Both the position numbers and the translations under genes were made by a program. Below the pieces are notes generated by a model. The model saw only the letters and a list, made by a program, of their open reading frames with translations. It was not told the DNA's origin and did no database searches. From Acidobacteriota bacterium (lineage in GTDB: Bacteria; Acidobacteriota; Vicinamibacteria; Vicinamibacterales; UBA2999): 5,630 nt of DNA. The stretch covers positions 1 to 5,630 of the forward strand of contig JACCSI010000431.1 of NCBI GenBank assembly GCA_013813075.1. The letters run 5' to 3'. This document shows, piece by piece, positions 1 to 5,629 of this stretch. Position 1 is the first letter of the stretch; each line of letters starts with the position of its first letter.

Positions 1-549
1 GCCGATACTCCCGCCGCAGGTGCCAAGCCCGCCACTGCCGCAGCTCCAGGCGCGCCGCCCCTCCCGGGGGCCATCGCGGGGCTCGTCGCTCGGGATGTGG
101 GTGCTGGTGGCGCCGTGGCGCCGACTCCCGACGAAGGTCAGGAACGCTACGCGGCACCGCCCGTACCGGCGTTTGGACCGGGCGCGTTCCCGATTCATGC
201 CGCCGCCGGCGTTGAATACGGCGAAGGCTTCGCGGGCAACGCGCATCGGCATGCGCCGGGCGGTTGGCTGCCGGCCGTCAAGTATCTCGTCGAAGAGATG
301 GGCGCGGACGTCAACGCCCGAGACAACGACGGATACACGCCGCTGCATCACGCCGCCGCTCGTGGCGACAACGAGGTGATTCTCTATCTCGTCTCGAAAG
401 GGGCGGATCCGAAAGCCGTGGCCCGCAGCGGCCAGACGACCGCGGACATGGCCAACAGTCCGGTCCAGCGGTTGTCGCCGATACCCGAGACGGTCGCGTT
501 GCTGATGAAGCTCGGCAGCAAGAACAGCAACAAGTGCGTGGTCTGCTAA
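1..549 (+). CDS. Ankyrin-repeat protein, C-terminal part (5' end outside window)
   Basis: The frame is open from base 1 to a TAA at 547-549, giving 182 residues, so the gene begins upstream of the window; an internal GTG at 97 is not needed as a start. Residues 1-60 are an Ala/Pro/Gly-rich linker. Residues about 62-106 look like an ankyrin repeat (FPIHAAAG ... AVKYLVEEMGADVNA) interrupted by a Gly/His-containing insertion at about 71-89. Residues 108-144 are a clear canonical repeat (DNDGYTPLHHAAARGD ... LVSKGADPKAVARSG). A degenerate third repeat follows, containing ETVALLMKLGS. The chain ends in KCVVC, a terminal CxxC pair. Ankyrin repeats are protein-binding scaffolds, so no enzymatic role can be assigned and the partner is unknown. 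From memory, acidobacterial proteins of this kind are often large, secreted and have a similar Cys-containing end; the missing N-terminus prevents checking for a signal peptide. A strong stem-loop 40 bases downstream closes the unit. Confidence 0.9.
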   Translation, partial: ADTPAAGAKPATAAAPGAPPLPGAIAGLVARDVGAGGAVAPTPDEGQERYAAPPVPAFGPGAFPIHAAAGVEYGEGFAGNAHRHAPGGWLPAVKYLVEEMGADVNARDNDGYTPLHHAAARGDNEVILYLVSKGADPKAVARSGQTTADMANSPVQRLSPIPETVALLMKLGSKNSNKCVVC

Positions 550-589
550 CTGAAAATGTTCTGAACCGTTCACTCCGGCTTAACACATC

Positions 590-617
590 AAGAGCGGAAC
601 CATCGGGTTCCGCTCTT
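590..617 (+). terminator. Stem-loop terminator after the ankyrin gene
   Basis: A perfect 12-bp stem (AAGAGCGGAACC pairing with GGTTCCGCTCTT) encloses the 4-base loop ATCG, 40 bases after the ankyrin stop codon. Position and stem strength suit an intrinsic terminator. The downstream U-tract is short (TCTT at the end of the stem, then CGTG), so termination may be partial. Because the stem starts with AAGA and ends with TCTT, it could work to some extent in both directions. It separates the ankyrin gene from the EF-hand gene. Confidence 0.8.
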
Positions 618-643
618 CGTGCGTACAGCGGTTGCGGCGAACC

Positions 644-659
644 CGGGCCGGATCTTGCA
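644..659 (+). promoter_or_regulatory. Possible sigma54 (-24/-12) promoter element upstream of the EF-hand gene
   Basis: The bases CGGGCCGGATCTTGCA carry GG at 645-646 and GC at 657-658, with the required 10 bases between them. The -12 half, TTGCA, matches the consensus fully. The -24 half matches TGGCACG at 4 of 7 positions. Transcription would start near 670, about 105 bases before the EF-hand ATG. No convincing sigma70 pair is seen in the gap; the best is TTGCAC at 655 with a poor TTACAG 17 bases on. Chance occurrence in GC-rich DNA is quite possible. Confidence 0.25.
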
Positions 660-754
660 CTTGCCAGCCCGCGTGTCTTACAGGCCTATGTCGGATGCAG
701 GTCGGGGACCGCAAACCGGCCGGGTTGATCCCCCGGAGTGGATGGCCCCGCAGA

Positions 755-766
755 TTTCAATTGAAA
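755..766. promoter_or_regulatory. Perfect 12-bp palindrome next to the EF-hand ribosome binding site
   Basis: TTTCAATTGAAA is identical to its own reverse complement and is markedly AT-rich (10 of 12) for this GC-rich window. Its last three A residues are the start of the AAAGGGAG ribosome binding region. It has no loop, so it is unlikely to fold as an RNA hairpin; a symmetric protein-binding site is a more natural reading. Roughly one 12-bp palindrome is expected by chance in a window of this size, so the case rests on its position and composition. Confidence 0.3.
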
Positions 767-771
767 GGGAG
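764..771 (+). promoter_or_regulatory. Ribosome binding site of the EF-hand gene
   Basis: AAAGGGAG lies five bases before the ATG at 777, a good Shine-Dalgarno match and spacing. It fixes the start codon of the EF-hand gene and is the only strong Shine-Dalgarno sequence in front of a complete gene in this window. Confidence 0.8.
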
Positions 772-776
772 TTCAG

Positions 777-1790
777 ATGCGACGAAATGTTCGGATTTGC
801 ACAGTTGCGCTGTCCTGCGGCCTCGCGGCGGCATCCCTGCAGGCGCAAGCGCCTAAGGAAGTGAATCGCGAGGCGAACATGCGATTCGCGCAGATGGACG
901 CCAACCGCGATGACGTTATTTCTCGCGCCGAGTGGAAAGGGTCGGCTCAGTCCTTCCGCGTGCACGACTGGGACAATGATGGTGTGCTGTCGCGCGAGGA
1001 GGTGCGAGTCGGGGCGCGGCGCGTCGCGCGCGGTGGCGACCCGACGCCCTTCGAGGGCTGGGATCGAGAATACGATTACACCAACTGGACCGAGGCAGGC
1101 TTCGAACGCCTCGATCTCAACCGCGACAGCCGCATTTCACGCGAGGAGTTTCCGTTTGCGCGCGCGGGGTTCAATCGTGCCGACCACAATCGAGACGGAG
1201 CGTTGTCGCGGGCAGAGTTCCTGGGCGGCGAGGACCCCGCCGAAGACGACGACCGTGACGACTCGTTCTGGAATCTCGATCACAACCATGACAATCGGGT
1301 GGACCGCGTCGAGTGGCACGGATCGCGAGCGCGATTTGACGCGCTCGACACCAACAACAACGGCGTCCTGACTCCAGCGGAATTTGCGGGCAGCGACGAT
1401 GCGCCGCCGGATCTGTTCAACAGCGTCGACACCAACCGCGACAACGCCATCGTCTGGACCGAATGGCATTGGGACAAAGCCAGCTTCGACGCCCGCGATG
1501 TCAATCGGGACGGCCGCATCACTCGTGAGGAACTCAACCGCACCGGTGGCGGCGCGACAGCCGCGCAGAATACGGCACACAAAGCGGGCTACAACCGTGG
1601 TCTGACTGACGGGCGAACAGCGGGGCAGCAAGACCGCACTCGCGGCTGGGGCTGGACCCTGGACGGCCGCGAAGAACTGGAACGCGCCGACGCGGGTTAC
1701 GAGAATCGGATAAATGGCCTGGTCGAATACCAGACGGGATATCGCGACGGCTTCCGGCAGGGGTATCGTGAAGGGTACGAGCGCCGATAG
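777..1790 (+). CDS. Secreted protein with eight EF-hand Ca2+ loops and a Gly/Tyr-rich C-terminus
   Basis: This 337-residue protein starts at an ATG with a good ribosome binding site. Residues 1-25 look like a Sec signal peptide: basic MRRNVR, a hydrophobic core, then an Ala/Gln-rich end, with cleavage likely after A23 or A25 (P26 disfavours the latter). Eight 12-residue EF-hand loops of the type DxNxDGxIxxxE begin at D41, D64, D113, D136, D168, D191, D218 and D241, each ending in Glu and each preceded by Phe four residues before the first Asp. They form four pairs with an identical 23-residue spacing. An acidic stretch (about 154-162) sits between pairs two and three. The C-terminal part (about 265-337) has no EF-hands; it is rich in Gly, Tyr and Arg and ends in four GYRx/GFRx/GYER tetrads. 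EF-hand loops bind Ca2+; since the chain is exported, it probably acts in the periplasm or outside the cell as a Ca2+ binder or scaffold, not as a cytoplasmic sensor. No catalytic domain is seen. It is probably co-transcribed with the penicillin-binding protein gene 17 bases downstream. Confidence 0.9.
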   Translation: MRRNVRICTVALSCGLAAASLQAQAPKEVNREANMRFAQMDANRDDVISRAEWKGSAQSFRVHDWDNDGVLSREEVRVGARRVARGGDPTPFEGWDREYDYTNWTEAGFERLDLNRDSRISREEFPFARAGFNRADHNRDGALSRAEFLGGEDPAEDDDRDDSFWNLDHNHDNRVDRVEWHGSRARFDALDTNNNGVLTPAEFAGSDDAPPDLFNSVDTNRDNAIVWTEWHWDKASFDARDVNRDGRITREELNRTGGGATAAQNTAHKAGYNRGLTDGRTAGQQDRTRGWGWTLDGREELERADAGYENRINGLVEYQTGYRDGFRQGYREGYERR

Positions 1791-1807
1791 CCGGTCTCAG
1801 TGTTAAC

Positions 1808-3817
1808 GTGCGTTTCCCCCAGATGAACTTGAGCAGGCGGGATCGATTCATCATCCCGCCGGTTCTTGTCGCTCTCCTCATCACCTCAATCGTGGTCTGC
1901 GCGTGGGCCGGGCGCTACGCGTGGGCGATCCACCGTCTCACTCGCGGCGTTGGCGATACCGTGTTCTACACCTCGGACGGCAAGCCGTGGTTTGCCATGG
2001 ACGAGCAGCGTCGCGACGTGTCGCTGCAGGATGTCTCACCGCATGTGCGCAATGCGGTCATCGCGGTCGAAGACCACCGCTTCCGCTATCACCTCGGCAT
2101 CGATCCGCTGGGGCTGATGCGCGCGGTTGCCGAAAATGTGCGGGCCCGCGGCATCTCTGAGGGCGGAAGCACCATTACGCAGCAGCTCGCCCGTACGTTG
2201 TTCCTGTCCAACTCGCGCACCTGGGGGCGCAAGTTCAAGGAGGCCGCGCTGGCGCTGATGCTGGAGCAGCGCCTCTCGAAGGACCAGATTCTCGAGCTCT
2301 ATCTCAATCGCGTGTATCTCGGCGCCGGCACCTATGGCGTGGAAAAGATGTCGCAGCATCTGTTTGGGAAATCTGCCAAGCAGGTGTCGGTAGCAGAGAG
2401 CGCGCTGATTGCCGGGTTGGTGCAACGGCCCTCTGGCCTGTCGCCGTGGTCGAATCTGTCTGGCGCGCGCGAGCGCAGTCACATCGTGCTGGAGCGCATG
2501 CGCCGCGAGGGCTACATCACCGAAGCAGAAGAGAAGACCGCGCGCGCGGCGCCGTTGCGCCTGCGTCCCTATCCGCAGTCCGATCGTGCCGACAATGGAT
2601 ATGCCAAGCAGTTCATCCGCCAGCAGTTCCGCAATGTGTTCGGCGGCGACCATCCTCCCGACTGGAAGGTGATGACGACGTTCAACGCGACACTGCAAGC
2701 CGACGCCGAGCGCGCGCTGACTGGTGGCCTGGCGCGGCTCGGCCGCGGCAATCTCCAGGGGGCGCTGGTCGCGATACGGCCCGACACGGGTCAAATTGTC
2801 GCGCTCGTCGGCGGCCGGGACTTCACGCGCTCAGAGTTCGACCGCGCGTCACGCAGCCAACGGCAGCCAGGGTCTGCGTTCAAGCCGTTCGTGTATGCGG
2901 CTGCCCTCGAGCGCGGCTACACACCCGTTACCAAGCTGGCACAACCAGAGCAGATTCCGGTCAAAGGCCTCGGCGACTGGCGGCCCCGCAATGCCAGCAC
3001 CGCGACGAGTGAACCCGTGCCGCTGCGCGAAGCATTCATCGAATCGAATAACCGCGCGGCCGTCGGCCTGCAGCAGGCCCTGGGCTCGCGCCCGATTCGC
3101 AGCTTGGCCCACGATGTCGGTCTCGAGAACATGCCCGACGTTGCGTCGCTGGCACTTGGCACCGGATTGGTATCGCCGCTGCAACTCACCGCCGCGTATG
3201 CGGTGTTTCCCAACAGTGGCTATGCGGTCAAGCCCCGGGCGATCGTCAGCGTCATCGACGCGCATGGCTCCGACGTGTGGGATCAGGAGACGGGCAAACG
3301 TCGAGTGATCTCCGACGAGACGGCGTTTCAGATGGTGTCATTGATGCGCGATGTCATCGACCGCGGCACTGGCACCGCGGCGCGGACGCGCGGGGTCAGC
3401 TTTCCCGCCGGAGGCAAGACCGGCACCACCAATGATGGCCACGATGCGTGGTTCGTCGGCTTCACGTCGTCGCTCGTGGTCGGTGTCTGGGTAGGACTGG
3501 ACGAGCCGGGCCCGATGGGGGCGAACGCCTCGGGCGCACGCTACGCGCTCCCGATTTGGGCGGATTTCATGACCCAGGCGGTGCGGGTGCTGGCGGCGCG
3601 GAACTTCACGCCGCCGGCGAGCCTTCATCAGGAGGTGTTGTGCAGCGTCTCCTATGCCAAGGCCACCACCTTCTGTCCGACCTACCGCGAGTTCTTCAAG
3701 GCGAAGGATGACCTGCCGCGCGACACCTGTCGCCTCCATCGCGGACCGACCGCGGCGGAGCGTGTCCGGGACGCCGTCAAAGGGTGGTTCGACCGGCTCC
3801 GCGGCATCTTTCGATAA
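1808..3817 (+). CDS. Class A penicillin-binding protein (bifunctional peptidoglycan glycosyltransferase/transpeptidase)
   Basis: This 669-residue inner-membrane enzyme polymerises lipid II into glycan strands and cross-links the stem peptides. A membrane anchor lies at about 14-35. The glycosyltransferase (GT51) domain shows EDHRFRYHLG with catalytic E88, GGSTITQQLA at 119-128, RKFKE at 141-145, KDQILELYLN at 158-167 and an ALIAGLVQRPSGLSPW segment near 199-214. The transpeptidase domain has the active-site serine S356 in SAFK (356-359), SNN at 413-415 and KTGT at 537-540, so both activities look intact. The linker between the domains is short and holds no large extra domain. The tail has three cysteines (C612, C623, C641) in a pattern like C...FCPTYREFF...DTC, which also occurs in other PBP1A-type proteins. 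At 669 residues it is shorter than E. coli PBP1A/PBP1B (about 850). The start is uncertain: GTG 1808 is the first possible in-frame start after a TGA at 1769, ATG 1823 would remove five residues, and neither has a clear Shine-Dalgarno sequence, which fits translational coupling to the EF-hand gene. Confidence 0.96.
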   Translation: MRFPQMNLSRRDRFIIPPVLVALLITSIVVCAWAGRYAWAIHRLTRGVGDTVFYTSDGKPWFAMDEQRRDVSLQDVSPHVRNAVIAVEDHRFRYHLGIDPLGLMRAVAENVRARGISEGGSTITQQLARTLFLSNSRTWGRKFKEAALALMLEQRLSKDQILELYLNRVYLGAGTYGVEKMSQHLFGKSAKQVSVAESALIAGLVQRPSGLSPWSNLSGARERSHIVLERMRREGYITEAEEKTARAAPLRLRPYPQSDRADNGYAKQFIRQQFRNVFGGDHPPDWKVMTTFNATLQADAERALTGGLARLGRGNLQGALVAIRPDTGQIVALVGGRDFTRSEFDRASRSQRQPGSAFKPFVYAAALERGYTPVTKLAQPEQIPVKGLGDWRPRNASTATSEPVPLREAFIESNNRAAVGLQQALGSRPIRSLAHDVGLENMPDVASLALGTGLVSPLQLTAAYAVFPNSGYAVKPRAIVSVIDAHGSDVWDQETGKRRVISDETAFQMVSLMRDVIDRGTGTAARTRGVSFPAGGKTGTTNDGHDAWFVGFTSSLVVGVWVGLDEPGPMGANASGARYALPIWADFMTQAVRVLAARNFTPPASLHQEVLCSVSYAKATTFCPTYREFFKAKDDLPRDTCRLHRGPTAAERVRDAVKGWFDRLRGIFR

Positions 3818-3836
3818 CGCTATGCCAGGGCCGCGG
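3799..3836. repeat. Inverted repeat bracketing two convergent stop codons
   Basis: CCGCGGC at 3799-3805 and GCCGCGG at 3830-3836 are exact inverted copies separated by 24 bases that contain both stop codons (TAA at 3815-3817 on + and TAG at 3822-3820 on -). A second, competing pair, GGCAT at 3803-3807 and ATGCC at 3822-3826, could form a 5-bp stem with a 14-base loop. Neither has a T-tract. With only 2 bases between the genes, any terminator must lie inside the coding ends, and this is the only candidate I see. Since CCGCGG is itself a palindrome, part of the symmetry is trivial. Confidence 0.3.
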
Positions 3837-5418
3837 CGTACTCCTCGTACCTGCCCTTATGGTCCTTGATCGCCCCTTGGTCGAAGTGCCAGACGCGGGT
3901 GCCGACTTCTTCCATCAGGTCCTGGTCGTGAGTGACGAGCAAGACCGTGCCTTCAAACTTCTGCAGCGCAATGTTCAGTGCGTTGATCGATTCCAGATCG
4001 AGGTGGTTGGTGGGCTCGTCGAGAATCAACACGTTCGGCTTCAGCAGCATGATCCGGCAGAAGAGCAGGCGCGCAGTCTCGCCACCGGACAGCGCGTGCG
4101 TTGGCTTGAGACCTTCCTCACCGCTGAAGAGCATCTGCCCCAGCAGGCCGTGAATGTCCTGCCGTGACGCCTGCGGGTCGAACTGGTGCAGCCACTCGAC
4201 GGCGGTCATACCCTTCTCGATCTGGCCGGCGTGGTCCTGCGGGAAATAGCCAATCGACGCCTCGTGCCCCCAGCGCATCGTTCCCGAGTCGAGATCGGCC
4301 GGCGCCGCCGGACGATCGGGTGCGTCGGACATCAACGCTTTGAGCAGCGTGGTCTTGCCGACACCGTTGCGGCCGACGATCACGATTTTGTCGCCGCGAT
4401 TGACGATGGCGCTGAAATCGGTGACGACGTGCTGGTCGCTGTAGCTCTTCGCGATGTTGCTGAACTCGAGTGCCGTCCGCCCTGACGGGCGGTTCATCGT
4501 GAATCGAATGAAGGGACGCTGGATGTTCGAACGCGCCAGCTCCGTGGTCTGCAGGCGCTCCACTTCCTTGCGCCGCGACTGCACCTGACTCGAACGGGTG
4601 CCGGCGGAGAAGCGGGCGATGAAGTCGTTCAACTGTGCGATCTTCTTTTCCCGCTGGGCATTCTGCCCTTCGACCTGCGACCGGATCTGTGTCTTCGCCA
4701 TCACCATATCGTCGTAACCGCCGGTGTAGGTGATGATCGTGTGGTAGTCGATGTCGGCGATGTGGGTGCACACCGAGTTCAGGAAATGACGGTCGTGCGA
4801 GATGACGATGAGGGTGCCGTCATAGCGGACGAGGAACTCGCGCAGCCAGTGAATCGACTCGAGGTCGAGGTGGTTGGTCGGCTCATCGAGCAGTAAGGCC
4901 TGGGGATGTCCGAACAGCGCCTGCGCCAGGAGCACGCGGACTTTCTGGCCGCTTTGGATCTCCGCCATCGGCCGGTCGTGCATCTCTTCGGGAATGTCGA
5001 GACCCTGCAGCAGAATGGCGGCATCGCTCTCAGCGGTGTAGCCGTCCTCCTCGCCCACCACCCCCTCGAGGTCGCCCAGACGCATGCCATCCGCGTCGGT
5101 AAGGTCTGGCTTCGCGTACAGGACATCGCGTTCCTGCAGCGCGTCCCACAGCCGCTGATTGCCCATGATGACCGTGTCGATGACGCGGACCTGGTCAAAC
5201 GCGTAGTGGTCCTGCTTGAGGACGCCCATCTTGGGCGGTCGCGTCACGGCGCCGCGCTGCGGCGCGATTTCGCCGGTCAGCAGCTTCATGAACGTCGACT
5301 TGCCGGCGCCGTTTGGACCGGTCAGGCCATATCGTCGGCCGGGATGGAAGGCGGTGGTCACCTCCTCGAAGAGGACTTTGGACCCGTACCGCATGGAAAC
5401 GTTGCTGACTGAAATCAT
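3820..5418 (-). CDS. ybiT: ABC-F family ATPase, YbiT type
   Basis: This 532-residue soluble protein has two ABC ATPase domains and no membrane segment, as in ABC-F proteins, which bind the ribosome E site and influence translation. Domain 1 has Walker A GPNGAGKS (34-41), a degenerate signature QSGQK (155-159), Walker B with catalytic E179 in LLLDEPTNHLDLES, and switch His in SHD (207-209). A charged linker follows (about 235-310; AQREKKIAQLNDFIARFSAG and SRRKEVERLQ), the P-site tRNA interaction motif of the family. Domain 2 has GRNGVGKT (349-356), LSGGE (443-447), catalytic E468 and THD (496-498). The opening MISVSNVSMRYGSK, the DTVIMGNQRLWDALQERD segment, NPFIRF-like RPFIRF and the length resemble E. 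coli YbiT (530 residues), recalled from memory. I chose ATG 5418 for that reason; ATG 5469 would add 17 residues unlike the family. Neither start has a good Shine-Dalgarno sequence. The gene is convergent with the penicillin-binding protein gene and probably transcribed alone. It lacks features that would single out an antibiotic-resistance ABC-F. Confidence 0.95.
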   Translation of the reverse strand: MISVSNVSMRYGSKVLFEEVTTAFHPGRRYGLTGPNGAGKSTFMKLLTGEIAPQRGAVTRPPKMGVLKQDHYAFDQVRVIDTVIMGNQRLWDALQERDVLYAKPDLTDADGMRLGDLEGVVGEEDGYTAESDAAILLQGLDIPEEMHDRPMAEIQSGQKVRVLLAQALFGHPQALLLDEPTNHLDLESIHWLREFLVRYDGTLIVISHDRHFLNSVCTHIADIDYHTIITYTGGYDDMVMAKTQIRSQVEGQNAQREKKIAQLNDFIARFSAGTRSSQVQSRRKEVERLQTTELARSNIQRPFIRFTMNRPSGRTALEFSNIAKSYSDQHVVTDFSAIVNRGDKIVIVGRNGVGKTTLLKALMSDAPDRPAAPADLDSGTMRWGHEASIGYFPQDHAGQIEKGMTAVEWLHQFDPQASRQDIHGLLGQMLFSGEEGLKPTHALSGGETARLLFCRIMLLKPNVLILDEPTNHLDLESINALNIALQKFEGTVLLVTHDQDLMEEVGTRVWHFDQGAIKDHKGRYEEYAAALA

Positions 5419-5467
5419 GAATGGCGGCGTTTTACGACGGTGAATTTCCCCGAGTGGAGAACACTCC

Positions 5468-5476
5468 ATGATAGCA
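5468..5476 (-). promoter_or_regulatory. Possible extended -10 promoter for the ABC-F gene
   Basis: Read on the minus strand, TGCTATCAT combines an extended -10 TGn with a -10 hexamer differing from TATAAT at one position. Transcription would start near 5461, leaving a leader of about 43 bases before ATG 5418. No good -35 hexamer is found at the usual distance, which an extended -10 can tolerate. The element overlaps the ATG at 5469, so if real it excludes that codon as the start. Confidence 0.35.
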
Positions 5477-5568
5477 CCGGTGCCGTGGCCAATGGGGAGG
5501 GCGCGCTGCCGCTCCGAGACGGTTCGACGAGCGCACGGCCTGAAGCGGTCCGGGCGATGGCGAGAAGG

Positions 5569-5589
5569 CGGGGCCGTGGTCCAGCCCCG
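5569..5589 (-). terminator. Weak stem-loop upstream of the ABC-F gene
   Basis: CGGGGC at 5569-5574 pairs with GCCCCG at 5584-5589 around a 9-base loop. It lies just downstream (minus-strand sense) of a possible stop codon at 5603-5605 and is followed by CCTTCTCG, not a true T-tract. It could end a minus-strand gene entering from the right, but a GC-only 6-bp stem is common in such DNA. Confidence 0.2.
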
Positions 5590-5602
5590 TGGACGCTGCG
5601 TC

Positions 5603-5629
5603 TTAGTGCTCCACGCCGAGGTCTCTGAG
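5603..5629 (-). CDS. Possible last codons of a minus-strand gene entering from the right
   Basis: On the minus strand, one frame at the window edge reads LRDLGVEH followed by TAA (5605-5603). The residues look like a plausible soluble-protein C-terminus and would be followed by the weak stem-loop at 5569-5589. Eight codons are too few to identify a family or prove coding; any random edge sequence has a fair chance of showing this. Confidence 0.2.
   Translation of the reverse strand, partial: LRDLGVEH

Noticed and set aside
264..728. 154-codon plus-strand frame overlapping the ankyrin gene and running through the stem-loop at 590-617
   Set aside because: It is an Arg-rich alternative frame of the ankyrin coding region that runs straight through the terminator-like hairpin.
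714..736. CCGGCCGG palindrome and a CCGGG/CCCGG hairpin in the leader of the EF-hand gene
   Set aside because: Short GC-only symmetry of this kind is common in GC-rich DNA and it matches no riboswitch or attenuator that I recognise.
807..818. Possible lipoprotein signal at ALSC (Cys14) of the EF-hand protein
   Set aside because: The residues before Cys do not fit the lipobox, and the hydrophobic core continues beyond the Cys to an Ala-rich cleavage region, so an ordinary signal peptide fits better.
1137..1631. 164-codon open frame on the minus strand opposite the EF-hand gene
   Set aside because: The apparent Val/Val-rich repeats are the complement of the repeated EF-hand codons; there is no ribosome binding site or known motif.
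2036..2794. 252-codon open frame on the minus strand inside the penicillin-binding protein gene
   Set aside because: It is antisense to a gene with all expected catalytic motifs, and its translation is Arg/Ala/Gln-rich with no recognisable domain, as expected of a shadow frame in GC-rich DNA.
3986..4890. Two near-identical 38-base segments at 3986-4023 and 4853-4890 (33 of 38 bases the same)
   Set aside because: Both encode the Walker B stretch DEPTNHLDLESI of the two ATPase domains; the similarity is explained by the ancient domain duplication of ABC-F proteins.
5452..5466. GAGTG/CACTC 5-bp stem with 5-base loop upstream of the ABC-F gene
   Set aside because: The stem is short and would sit at or before the likely transcription start, so there is no basis to call it a regulatory RNA element.
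5440..5628. 62-codon plus-strand frame divergent from the ABC-F gene
   Set aside because: No Shine-Dalgarno sequence, low-complexity Arg/Ala/Pro composition, no family resemblance, and it overlaps the probable ABC-F promoter.
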